A DNA stretch of 49,315 nt, from the NCBI GenBank assembly GCA_021781655.1, contig JAJXWJ010000021.1, positions 1-49,315 on the forward strand, given 5' to 3'. This document shows positions 41,386 to 49,315 of the stretch, piece by piece. The position numbers and the translations under genes were made by a program. Under the pieces are notes generated by a model. That model made no database searches, was not told the origin of the DNA, and saw only the letters and a list, made by a program, of their open reading frames with translations. Position 1 is the first letter of the stretch. Each line of letters starts with the position of its first letter. Origin of the DNA: Bacillota bacterium. Lineage in GTDB: Bacteria > Bacillota > Clostridia > Clostridiales > Clostridiaceae.

Positions 41386-43294
41386 AATTAAGCTTAAGAA
41401 CCACCGAAAAATAAAAGGTAGTGCCTACTCCAATTTCACTTTCACACCAAATCTCACCTTGCATCAATTCAACGATTTTTTTTGATATAGCAAGTCCTAG
41501 ACCTGTGCCTTGATACTTTTTAGTATAGGAGCTGTCTAACTGAGTAAATCTATCAAAGATGAGTGATTTTTGATCTTCATTAATTCCAATACCAGTATCT
41601 TTTACTGAAAATAATAGCTTTATGTTTTCAGAATTACTGTTATATTTCTTTACCTTCACTTCAATACTTCCACTTGGTGTAAATTTAATTGCATTTCCTA
41701 CAATGTTTGATATAACTTGTCTTAATCTAACAATATCTCCTTCTAAAAATTCAGGAATATCTTCATCAATTTGACAAAAAAGCGATAAACTTTTTTGATT
41801 TGCAGTAACATTAAACAGTGTAATTATTTCATTTATTTCAGCTCTAATATTAAAAGGTTTTATATCTAAAGCCATCTTACCTTCTTCAATTTTTGTATAA
41901 TCGAGAATATCGTTTATTATTGTAACCAAAGAATTTGTAGAATTTAAAACAAGATTGAGAAATAATCTTTGTTCCTCTTTTGATTCTGTAATAAGTGCAA
42001 GATTCGTCATTCCAATGATTCCATTCATAGGTGTTCTAATTTCATGACTCATATTTGCTAAGAAATTACTTTTAGCAGCATTTGCACTTTCCGCTTCTAT
42101 TTTAGCTCTTTTTAGTTCCACTTCAATTCTATTATGCTCTTCAATTTCTTCTTCTAATATGCAGTTTGTTTCCTCTAGATTTCTATTAAGGTCTAATAAC
42201 TGTGAAGTACGTTTGTCGACTATCTCCTCCAGTGTACTATTCATGAAAAGAAGTTCTTCATTTGTATCAATTAATTTTTCATAATTTCTTGAATTAAAAA
42301 GCATTATTCCTAAAATTACGATTATTGTTTTACATAAATCTAAATAACTTCCTATGTAATTTGGAAACAAAATATTTTCTATTTCCATATAGCCCATTAA
42401 TTCATTATCAAAAGTTATCTTAAAAATAAATCCTCTTCCTGATGTGGTAAGTATGTGGCTTTCAGTAAATTCTAAATTACAAGCATTATATAGCTGGCTA
42501 TTATAGGGCTTATCTTGGTAAAAAACAATTTTGCCTTCTTCATTCCCTTCTGCAGGAAGAAACGCAAGCGACTTAGCACCTATAAGCATTTCAAATAAAT
42601 TAAAAATATTTTTAATCAAATCTTCTTGCTTTAAAAGTGTAGCTTTTTTTTCAAGAAAATCAAACACAAGTGCATAATCTGTTACCTGCCTATTTTTAAA
42701 ATTTAAAGTATTCTCTAATTTCTTAATTTTAAAGCTTTTATATAAATCATTTATTGTATTTGAAAAATAATCTAATCCTACATCTATAATTTCATATTGC
42801 ATTCCTATATAGTTAGAAAACTCTTTTAAATCAGACAATATATCACTATATATGTTGCTGTTAATTAAAACTATTTTTTTACAACATTCCGAAAAAAATT
42901 CATGTGCATTTTCTTTATTAAATCCATATATATCTATAATAATATGCTTCCATCTTTTTAGCCAACCAGGTGTTGTTAAATAATAACCGATGGAAGAAAA
43001 ATATTTTAATAGAGCATCGCCAGACAGTATTGATAAACATGATTCAAAAACATTTTCATCATCAAGATTTTCGTCCATTTTAAACTCTTTATGAATCGGA
43101 AGCAAAATTACTGCATCTTTTTTGTAACCTGCTTCAATAAGCTTATTATATAATTTTTCCCTTTGATGCCTGCAATTTATACAATCCAACGGATAGTATT
43201 TAAATTCTATATTTACATTTTTTAAGTTTCTTAAAATAATTTCTGCTTCACCTTTGAAACTTTCACAAATCAAAATACATAGTTTATCATCCAT
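41384..43294 (-). CDS. DUF1638-histidine kinase fusion
   Basis: This 636-aa sensor kinase has no transmembrane segment and is therefore cytosolic. Residues about 1-190 resemble DUF1638: [11 protein letters not shown] at the start, Cys-rich DCINCRHQ, and the hallmark [12 protein letters not shown] near 104-115. A GAF-like region (about 195-335) and a coiled coil (about 340-405) follow. The kinase core has the H box [11 protein letters not shown] with His417, the N box [11 protein letters not shown], and G boxes DTGIGI and GTGLGLAI. No receiver domain and no response regulator gene is present. The start is 4 bp after the stop of the MtaA-like gene, with GGAGA upstream. DUF1638 is found, as far as I know, near corrinoid methyltransferases, so the domain may sense the state of the two preceding gene products. 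Confidence 0.85.
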   Translation of the reverse strand: MDDKLCILICESFKGEAEIILRNLKNVNIEFKYYPLDCINCRHQREKLYNKLIEAGYKKDAVILLPIHKEFKMDENLDDENVFESCLSILSGDALLKYFSSIGYYLTTPGWLKRWKHIIIDIYGFNKENAHEFFSECCKKIVLINSNIYSDILSDLKEFSNYIGMQYEIIDVGLDYFSNTINDLYKSFKIKKLENTLNFKNRQVTDYALVFDFLEKKATLLKQEDLIKNIFNLFEMLIGAKSLAFLPAEGNEEGKIVFYQDKPYNSQLYNACNLEFTESHILTTSGRGFIFKITFDNELMGYMEIENILFPNYIGSYLDLCKTIIVILGIMLFNSRNYEKLIDTNEELLFMNSTLEEIVDKRTSQLLDLNRNLEETNCILEEEIEEHNRIEVELKRAKIEAESANAAKSNFLANMSHEIRTPMNGIIGMTNLALITESKEEQRLFLNLVLNSTNSLVTIINDILDYTKIEEGKMALDIKPFNIRAEINEIITLFNVTANQKSLSLFCQIDEDIPEFLEGDIVRLRQVISNIVGNAIKFTPSGSIEVKVKKYNSNSENIKLLFSVKDTGIGINEDQKSLIFDRFTQLDSSYTKKYQGTGLGLAISKKIVELMQGEIWCESEIGVGTTFYFSVVLKLN

Positions 43295-43298
43295 AGTG

Positions 43299-44342
43299 TC
43301 ATCTCCAATTTAAAGGATATCTACCCCACTTATTTACACTCTCTGAAATCTCAAAAAGAATATCTTCACTAACTTGATAAGGAATATCTCCTAAACTATC
43401 ACATAAAATAAAGCCACCGCCTGCTCCAGCTTTTCTTATTGCATCCTTTACATTACTTTCAGCTTCCGCGCCATTCCACTTGCACATTTCAATTCCATTT
43501 AGATTTCCAAGTAATGTAGCTCTTTTATTAACTTTCTTCTTTACTGAAGCTAAATCGTCAGTATGACTTACGAGAACAGCTTTAATACCAGCTTCAAGTA
43601 TTTCCTCCAATATTGAAACTGAACTTGCCGAAGAAGTAGCAATAGCAACATCACTTTTAATAGTCGGTATAGTTCTCTTTGCAGAAGGAAATCCAGTCTT
43701 TAAATAAATACTTTTAGGAATAATTGAAGATACACTTGTAGAATCTACAAATGTTATAAAGGTTGCCCCTGCCTTCAATTGCAAATTAGCCCATTCAGTG
43801 CAAAACATTTCATTAATTTTTATAAGATGTTCCAATAATTCTGGCTTTTCGTAAATAAGTTCAATGTATTTACTAAAGCCTAATTGAAGAATAGGAAGTG
43901 AAAATGGTGATAAAACACTACCAGTAATCGGTACTTGTGTTCCTACTTCACTCCTTAATATTGATATTGTTTCAAGACAATCTCCAAGAACTTTACAATT
44001 TTTAACATCCGGTAGCTGTAACTTTAAAATATCATCAAAATTTTTTATTATTGGTTCCCCAGCATTAGGAGGACCTTCTTCACTGTATATAACTTCACTT
44101 CCAAAAGCTGCATACTCATGAGCAGCAGAATACAATGGATTTAAACAATCATTATTGAGTTTTTTTAAAAGGGCTAATTGTCCTCTTGCTACATTAATTG
44201 GTTTACTAAAATATTCTTTAACAGACATATCTAAAAATTTTGCACAATAATGAGTACACATGAGGAATAAAGGAACTTTATCTGGTTCACCCATATTCAT
44301 AGTTGTTAATACTCTTTCCATAGAAGTATATTTTTTTTCCAT
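43299..44342 (-). CDS. MtaA/uroporphyrinogen-decarboxylase-family methyltransferase-like protein
   Basis: This 347-aa cytoplasmic TIM-barrel protein resembles corrinoid:coenzyme M methyltransferases (MtaA/CmuA) and uroporphyrinogen decarboxylases. The N-terminus [15 protein letters not shown] and the [10 protein letters not shown] segment are family features. The zinc motif HxC...C is altered: His260 is followed by Thr-Asp (HTD), while the late Cys314 in FILCDSLGD is present. Loss of the middle Cys may weaken thiol activation. AAGGAGG precedes the ATG at 44342, which overlaps the corrinoid gene stop (TAATG). Being coupled to a corrinoid protein, it should methylate or demethylate that protein, or sense its state. 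Confidence 0.8.
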   Translation of the reverse strand: MEKKYTSMERVLTTMNMGEPDKVPLFLMCTHYCAKFLDMSVKEYFSKPINVARGQLALLKKLNNDCLNPLYSAAHEYAAFGSEVIYSEEGPPNAGEPIIKNFDDILKLQLPDVKNCKVLGDCLETISILRSEVGTQVPITGSVLSPFSLPILQLGFSKYIELIYEKPELLEHLIKINEMFCTEWANLQLKAGATFITFVDSTSVSSIIPKSIYLKTGFPSAKRTIPTIKSDVAIATSSASSVSILEEILEAGIKAVLVSHTDDLASVKKKVNKRATLLGNLNGIEMCKWNGAEAESNVKDAIRKAGAGGGFILCDSLGDIPYQVSEDILFEISESVNKWGRYPLNWR

Positions 44343-44971
44343 TAGGCTTCCTCCTTCAACCACCTGTCTATTATAACAATATTATCAGCTGCACTTCTAC
44401 CCATTTCATCCGCTCCCACTTGTTTCCAAAGCATGTTGTCCATTAAAAAAGGTGCCCCTCCAACTAATATTTTAACTTTAGCTTTCTTTTCATGAAACAT
44501 TTGAGATATTTTCTTAATTTTCAAAGCAGAAGGATACATCAATACCGATATAATAATTATTTTTATTCCATCTTTCGTGACTTTATTTATTATTTCCTCT
44601 GGATCGTTTATAGAGCCGTAATCGATAAGGTTAAATCCACTAGACCTTAAAACAGCACTAACAATTTTCTTTCCAAGAGTGTGATAAGACTCAAGAGACA
44701 TAATTGCAATTGGACAAGTATTTTTAATGGGTAATTTTTTTTCAATCAAAATAGAATTAACAATTTCCTCACAAAGTCTACTGCTCATATATACTTGTGA
44801 CAGAGCTACTTCTCCCTTTTCCCACTTATCTCCAATAGATGTTAAAGACTTAACTATATACTCATCAATAAAATCCATTCCATTTTTCTCTTTTAAAAAA
44901 TGCCCCACAATTTTATTAACTTCTAATTTATTATAATTAAGCAAAGCTTCTTCAAATGCTTCCCAGTTCAT
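44342..44971 (-). CDS. Corrinoid (B12-binding) protein, MtaC/MtbC-like
   Basis: This 209-aa cytoplasmic protein has an N-terminal helical cap domain (about 1-85, including DKWEKGEVALSQVYMSSR) and a Rossmann-like B12-binding domain. The cobalt ligand His97 lies in SYHTLGKK, matching DxHxxG except that the Asp is Ser. The second B12 motif is about ILVGGAPF near the C-terminus. The ATG at 44971 has GGGGAGGG upstream; a 33-residue extension lacks support. It overlaps the next gene by one base. It is first in the operon and would carry a methyl group on cobalt. Confidence 0.85.
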   Translation of the reverse strand: MNWEAFEEALLNYNKLEVNKIVGHFLKEKNGMDFIDEYIVKSLTSIGDKWEKGEVALSQVYMSSRLCEEIVNSILIEKKLPIKNTCPIAIMSLESYHTLGKKIVSAVLRSSGFNLIDYGSINDPEEIINKVTKDGIKIIIISVLMYPSALKIKKISQMFHEKKAKVKILVGGAPFLMDNMLWKQVGADEMGRSAADNIVIIDRWLKEEA

Positions 44972-45194
44972 AATCTTGCCCTCCCCTTTAACATTAACTC
45001 CCTTAAAAACCAATACAATAATATTCAAATCATTACAATTATTATACTCCTTATTATTATATTTTCCCATATTTTTTTAAGTTCATTTTTATTATATGTT
45101 TAATTTAATTAAAAAAGCAAAACAAAATGATAAATAAGATCAATTTATGATATAATAAAATCATTTAAATTATGCAAAAGGAGTTGCTTTATAA

Positions 45195-46145
45195 ATGATG
45201 AACGAACCTACTGAATATTCAATTTCTAGAGCAGCTGATATCGCTTCTGGAACTCTTGAAGATGAAACATCGAAGCTAAGACGTATCCTATACAATCAAA
45301 CCCCACAGGATGGTACCTTTAGTCAGCGTATTCCAGGTTTACATATAAATCGCTATTCAAATAGGGAAATGAACATAATGAAAACCTTCTTCTTGCCCTC
45401 ATTATTAATTGTTGCACAAGGAAAAAAGACTGTTACTTTAGGTAAAGAAAGCTATGAAGTAGGCAGTTCACAAATGCTTATGTTCCCAGTTTCATTACCA
45501 ATTGCACTCCAAACCACACAAGCTAGCATTTCTAAACCCTTCCTAAGTGTAGGCTTGGAGCTATCACCTCAAAAAATATCGGAGCTGGTCCTAAAAGTGT
45601 ATCCTAATGGTCTCCCTACTATTCGTCAGAGAAGTGCTGTTTACTTAAGTTATGCAGACTCTGGCATTATTAATGCAGTAATTAGGCTTGTGGAATGTCT
45701 TAAAAGTCCTAGCGATACTAATTTATTAGCACCACTTGTGTTAGAAGAAATTTTGATACGAATACTACGCAGCAAAATCGGTGTAATGGTTGCTGAAATG
45801 GGCTTTGCAGATTCTAGCATTCAAAGAGTTGGTAAGGCAATTTCCTGGCTTCGTGATAACTTCAAAGAACAGATAAAGATTACAGATTTAGCTCAGTTGG
45901 TGCACATGAGTGAATCATCTTTTCACGAACATTTTAAATCAGTTACTTCTATGAGCCCTTTGCAATACCAAAAAGCACTACGTCTTCATGAAGCTAAAAA
46001 TCTAATGATCTCTCAATCAATGGATGCTGGCACTGCAGGTCAGCTAGTTGGATATTCCAGTGATTCTCAATTCAGTAGAGATTACAATCGTTTTTTTGGA
46101 AAACCTCCCAAAAAAGATATAGCGAGTTTACGTCAACAAACGTAA
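45195..46145 (+). CDS. AraC-family transcriptional regulator
   Basis: This 316-aa regulator starts at ATGATG with AAGGAG upstream. Its N-terminal half resembles the AraC_N (YqhC-like) cupin region with FFLPSLLIVAQGKK. The C-terminal domain (about 215-310) has two helix-turn-helix motifs, ITDLAQLVHMSESSFHEHFK and the AGQLVGYSSDSQFSRDYNRFFG segment typical of AraC. It is followed 147 bp later by an SDR gene on the same strand. Both use CGT/CGC codons more than their neighbours, suggesting that they arrived together. Regulation of the SDR gene is likely. Confidence 0.85.
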   Translation: MMNEPTEYSISRAADIASGTLEDETSKLRRILYNQTPQDGTFSQRIPGLHINRYSNREMNIMKTFFLPSLLIVAQGKKTVTLGKESYEVGSSQMLMFPVSLPIALQTTQASISKPFLSVGLELSPQKISELVLKVYPNGLPTIRQRSAVYLSYADSGIINAVIRLVECLKSPSDTNLLAPLVLEEILIRILRSKIGVMVAEMGFADSSIQRVGKAISWLRDNFKEQIKITDLAQLVHMSESSFHEHFKSVTSMSPLQYQKALRLHEAKNLMISQSMDAGTAGQLVGYSSDSQFSRDYNRFFGKPPKKDIASLRQQT

Positions 46146-46292
46146 AATTAAATCTATCAAATTTAATGATATTTAAAAAGACATTTTCGGAGGATTAGGC
46201 AAGAATCAAAGGAAAATATGCAAATTTTTTTATAAAATTCACGATAAAATGAAATCATAGATAAATAATATCATTGTTAGGAGGAATTTATT

Positions 46293-47183
46293 ATGCGTAT
46301 TTTTGTTACTGGTGCAACAGGATTTATTGGTTCTGCTGTGGTTCATCAGCTAATCGAAGCAGGACACGATGTTCTTGGGCTTGCACGCTCAGAGGAATCG
46401 GCAAAAGCACTATCCTTAGCTGGAGCTACAGCTCATCGTGGTTCTTTGGAGGATATTGTAAGCCTTCGTCGAGGAGCCGCTATGTGCGATGGTGTTATAC
46501 ACACAGCCTTTATGCCTATCGCGGCTGTTTCTTCCAATCCTGCTATTGCTTGTGAAACAGATCTTCGTGTTATCGAAGCACTTGGAGAAGAGCTTGAAAA
46601 TTCTGGGCGTCCTTTAGTTATTACTTCTGCTATAGCAGTGCTCAAACAAGGTATAATTGGCACAGAAAAAGATATGGGTGACTCCACTGCACTTGGTGCT
46701 TTACGTATCCCATCTGAAAAAATAGCTCTTTCATTAGCTTCCAAAGGCGTAAGAACATCGATAGTTCGCCTTCCTCCATCAGTACATGGAGATGACAAGC
46801 ATGGCTTTATCCCTACTCTTATTAATATTGCCAGTACTAAAGGAATCTCAGCCTATATTAATGACGGCACTAATTGCTATTCTGCAGTTCATCGTGAAGA
46901 TGCTGCAAAGCTTTTTAGGTTGGCAGTAGAAAAAGCACCAGCTGGGTCAATCCTTCACGGTGTAGCAGAAGAAGGTGTTCTATTTAAAGATATAGCTGCA
47001 GCAATCGGTCATCGCTTAAATTTGCCTGTAACATCATTATCTAGAGAGGCTGCAGAAAAACACTTCAGTTGGTTTGCACCTTTTGCTGCCATTGACAGTC
47101 CCGCTTCTAGCGATTTAACAAGGAAGCTTCTTGGATGGGAACCTATAAAAACAGGCCTAGTTTCAAGTATAAATATAAAATAA
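46293..47183 (+). CDS. Atypical NAD(P)-dependent short-chain dehydrogenase/epimerase-like protein
   Basis: This 296-aa protein has the extended-SDR dinucleotide motif TGATGFIGSAVV at its N-terminus, and DGVIHTAFM follows. In place of the catalytic YxxxK the sequence reads RIPSEKIALSL, with the Lys kept and the Tyr missing, so it belongs to the atypical group and may be a non-classical enzyme. LVITSAIAV and VRLPPSVHGDD are typical of NmrA/SDR-a-like proteins. GTTAGGAGG precedes the ATG. Base composition and Arg codons (CGT, CGC, CGA) deviate from the rest of the window. It ends before a hairpin terminator. Confidence 0.8.
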   Translation: MRIFVTGATGFIGSAVVHQLIEAGHDVLGLARSEESAKALSLAGATAHRGSLEDIVSLRRGAAMCDGVIHTAFMPIAAVSSNPAIACETDLRVIEALGEELENSGRPLVITSAIAVLKQGIIGTEKDMGDSTALGALRIPSEKIALSLASKGVRTSIVRLPPSVHGDDKHGFIPTLINIASTKGISAYINDGTNCYSAVHREDAAKLFRLAVEKAPAGSILHGVAEEGVLFKDIAAAIGHRLNLPVTSLSREAAEKHFSWFAPFAAIDSPASSDLTRKLLGWEPIKTGLVSSINIK

Positions 47184-47187
47184 AAAT

Positions 47188-47230
47188 AAGGCAGGCTACT
47201 TATTTAATTAATAAGTAACTGCCTTGTTTT
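47188..47230. terminator. Bidirectional terminator between the SDR and MATE genes
   Basis: AAGGCAG (47188-47194) pairs with CTGCCTT (47219-47225), with an inner TACTTATT/AATAAGTA stem and T run on the plus strand. The MATE stop (47208-47210) is inside the loop. A T run on the minus side is also present. Confidence 0.7.
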
Positions 47231-48590
47231 TCCAGCTACCCCTCTTCCACCTAATTAATAATAATATACCTCTAACTACCTCATCTAGTGCCATACCTAT
47301 CCAAACTCCAACAAGACCTAAATGAAAATTTATACCTAGAATATATCCTATTCCAACGGAAAATCCCCATTGAGATAATATCCCAAGCACCGTTGGAAAT
47401 TTAACATCTCCTGCAGCTTGCATCGCATTAATGATTACTAGATTGCAGCTTCTACCAAACTCTAGCAATATAGTGATAAGCATAATTTTTTCTCCTAAAT
47501 TAATAATTTCCTTGTTACTTGTAAATAACTTAAAAGTAAAGCTGCTAATTAGGAAATTAATAGTTGCTATTAAAATGGCTACAATAATTGCTATCTGTAA
47601 AGTTTTCATAACTCTTTTATAAGCAAATGGTTCATCTTTATCACCAATTGCGTGTCCAACAATTATAGAAGTTGCAATTCCAACTGATAATGAAAATAAA
47701 TATGAAAAATTACTTAATAAATTGCTATATATTTTTGTAGTAATTGCTACTATTCCTAAAGTATTTACAAACATAGTAACTACAATTTGAGAAATATTAT
47801 ATGATATATTTTGTCCTGCCGTTGGTATTCCTAACCTTATCAATTTTATAACTATATCTTTTGGAAATGGCCTCATATATTTAATAGAAATTTTACCGTC
47901 AATAAACTTATTAAAAATCACTAATGCAATAACTAATCCCACTATCTTACTGCAGGTTGTGGATATTGCTACCCCTTCAACACCTAGTTTTAAATATTTC
48001 AAAGGTCCATATAAAACAAAATAATCACCAATTATGTTAAGTACATTCATTCCAAAAGAAATAACCATTCCAATCATAGTTTTACCATTACTTCTGAATA
48101 TTTGTGTAAAGGAGTTAAAAATTGCATCAATAAATATAAAGCCTCCTAGTATCTCAATAAATTTATTTGCATCATTAAACATTTCTGCTGGTACCCTCAT
48201 AAAGTGTAATAATGCTCCACTTCCAAAAAATATTATGATGCTTATAAATGCACTTAATAATAAATTAAAGGTGACAGAAACCGTATAGATTATATTTATT
48301 TGTTCTTTCAACTTAGCTCCTAGATACTGCGAGATAATGACCCCTGTAGCACTAGAAATAATTGAAAAAGCTAAAGTTAAGAAACCTAAAAGTTGATTAG
48401 CATTTCCAACTGCACCTACTGCTGTATCTGAATAATTGCTAAGCATTATTGAATCAATATATCCTAATGACATAACAAGAAAGGTTTGAACAAAAATTGG
48501 CCAAGTTAATTTAAACAAGGAAGAATTTTTTATATCACTAATTTCTTCAGTCTTCCTTATATTTTTATTTTTCCATAAATAATTTAACAT
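47208..48590 (-). CDS. MATE-family multidrug/sodium antiporter
   Basis: This 460-aa inner-membrane exporter has twelve spans in two homologous halves. The ATG at 48590 has GGAGA upstream; the longer frame lacks a site. MATE features include LTWPIFVQTFLVMSLGYIDSIMLSNYSD at the N-terminus (Asp and Asn for cation coupling) and the matching second half, beginning with RLGIPTAGQNISYNISQIVV. It probably exports cationic drugs or metabolites in exchange for Na+ or H+. It is divergent from an AraC-family gene, which may control it. Confidence 0.9.
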   Translation of the reverse strand: MLNYLWKNKNIRKTEEISDIKNSSLFKLTWPIFVQTFLVMSLGYIDSIMLSNYSDTAVGAVGNANQLLGFLTLAFSIISSATGVIISQYLGAKLKEQINIIYTVSVTFNLLLSAFISIIIFFGSGALLHFMRVPAEMFNDANKFIEILGGFIFIDAIFNSFTQIFRSNGKTMIGMVISFGMNVLNIIGDYFVLYGPLKYLKLGVEGVAISTTCSKIVGLVIALVIFNKFIDGKISIKYMRPFPKDIVIKLIRLGIPTAGQNISYNISQIVVTMFVNTLGIVAITTKIYSNLLSNFSYLFSLSVGIATSIIVGHAIGDKDEPFAYKRVMKTLQIAIIVAILIATINFLISSFTFKLFTSNKEIINLGEKIMLITILLEFGRSCNLVIINAMQAAGDVKFPTVLGILSQWGFSVGIGYILGINFHLGLVGVWIGMALDEVVRGILLLIRWKRGSWKNKAVTY

Positions 48591-48710
48591 TGTGTTATCT
48601 CCTATCAATTTGACTATATATTTTAATGATATTATAATTAAAATAATGTTAAAATTCTTGCAGTATTGACACAATTATTAACACTATCTTGCTAAAAAGG
48701 AGTTTGATTT

Positions 48711-49315
48711 ATGGATTATTATGAATTCCAAAGACACGAAGAAAAGAAGGAACATGGTAATATTATGTTTCCATTTGTTAAATACCACACAGATATTCCT
48801 AATTGCATTTCATGTTTTCCCATTCATTGGCATGGAGATATTGAAATCATTTTTGTTAATTATGGAAACTGTTATTACATAGTCAACTCTAAAAAACTTC
48901 TTTTAGAAGAAGGAGACATTCTTGTTATTACCCCTTCCGTATTACATTCTTTTTATCAAAATGGAAATAATACATTTTTAGGAGATACCTATGTTTTTAA
49001 TTTAAATATTATTAATAACAACATGGACATATGTAATAGTAAATATTTTAGGCCTTTATTAAAAGGCGAATGTAGTCCATATTTATTGATAAAAAAAAAT
49101 CACATAGCCTACTCAAAATGCATGAAAATTATGAATGAACTTAGTTCCACTTTCAAAGAAAAAAATGAATTCTATGAAATAAAAATCAAGGCTTTTTTAT
49201 TAGAACTTTTCTATATATTTTTTACTGAAAAAATTATAACCTTATCCTCCAAACCAAAGGAAGATAAGGTTACAAAAATAGCAAAAGAAATTCTTACATT
49301 TATAGAAGAAAATTA
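48711..49315 (+). CDS. AraC-family regulator, N-terminal part, cut by window end
   Basis: An open frame starts at the ATG at 48711 with AAAAGGAG 8 nt upstream and runs 201 codons to the window end without a stop. The cupin N-terminal sensor domain has HWHGDIEIIFV and LLLEEGDILVITPSVLHSF, the pattern of AraC-type sugar-sensing regulators. The visible portion ends in the linker (KVTKIAKEILTFIEEN), so the DNA-binding helices lie outside. It is divergent from the MATE gene with a 120-bp gap. Confidence 0.8.
   Translation, partial: MDYYEFQRHEEKKEHGNIMFPFVKYHTDIPNCISCFPIHWHGDIEIIFVNYGNCYYIVNSKKLLLEEGDILVITPSVLHSFYQNGNNTFLGDTYVFNLNIINNNMDICNSKYFRPLLKGECSPYLLIKKNHIAYSKCMKIMNELSSTFKEKNEFYEIKIKAFLLELFYIFFTEKIITLSSKPKEDKVTKIAKEILTFIEEN

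Noticed and set aside
46274-46555. 93-codon Cys/Trp-rich frame overlapping the SDR start
   Set aside because: Shifted frame of a strongly supported SDR gene, with implausible amino-acid composition.

Overview
The window is AT-rich with short AT intergenic spacers, strong GGAGG-type ribosome binding sites, several TTG starts and T-tailed hairpin terminators. Gene content (LevR/sigma-54-controlled mannose-family PTS, K+-independent-type membrane pyrophosphatase, NrtR-controlled NAD salvage, UgpBAEC transporter, Clostridium-type hypotheticals) points to a Clostridium sensu stricto chromosome. The species cannot be fixed from the sequence. I see no rRNA, tRNA, CRISPR array or intact transposase.

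Layout. 1-411: left edge with a broken minus-strand reading frame and the levR promoter. 412-6858 (+): levR and a sigma-54-dependent PTS operon (EIIA, EIIB, EIIC, EIID) followed by a HAD phosphatase. 6888-9278 (-): LUD protein, ferredoxin-like aldo/keto reductase and GNAT acetyltransferase. 9403-10329 (-): metA with the acetyl-CoA signature. 10536-13943 (+): L-lactate dehydrogenase and a large FliK-like protein with tandem Thr/Ser repeats. 13999-17037 (-): NAD salvage operon nrtR-pncA-pncB. 17215-20247: a small HsmA-type membrane protein, a tiny Cys/His-rich membrane protein and hppA. 20318-20536 (-): a decayed TipA/MerR-type locus that keeps its operator-promoter, last codons and terminator. 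20762-24572: GT-C glycosyltransferase-like protein, rubredoxin-like protein, unknown membrane-anchored protein, and nitroreductase/ArsR divergent about a near-perfect operator. 24585-28818: RND transporter with an unusual insertion, and a divergent TetR. 28828-31123 (-): membrane protein and an RNase J-like metallo-beta-lactamase-fold protein. 31205-35314 (-): ugpCAEB transporter behind three Pho-box-like repeats. 35704-41007 (-): a four-gene operon for a PC4-like protein, SNF2 helicase, SWIM zinc-finger protein and AAA/PD-(D/E)XK protein. 41384-44971 (-): corrinoid protein, MtaA-like protein and a DUF1638-histidine kinase. 45195-47183 (+): AraC regulator and an atypical SDR with deviating codon use. 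47208-49315: MATE transporter and a divergent AraC regulator cut by the window edge.

How the parts work together. LevR is likely phosphorylated by PTS components at its PRD and EIIA-like domains and drives the -24/-12 promoter of its neighbouring PTS operon. NrtR sits at the head of the NAD salvage operon it probably controls. The Ugp operon probably imports glycerol-3-phosphate or a related phosphodiester under phosphate limitation. The most unusual unit is the translationally coupled corrinoid protein / methyltransferase-like protein / DUF1638-kinase operon. It looks like a cytosolic C1- or corrinoid-state sensing system rather than a catabolic methyltransferase, because the two enzyme-like partners have altered key residues and the third gene is a signalling kinase.
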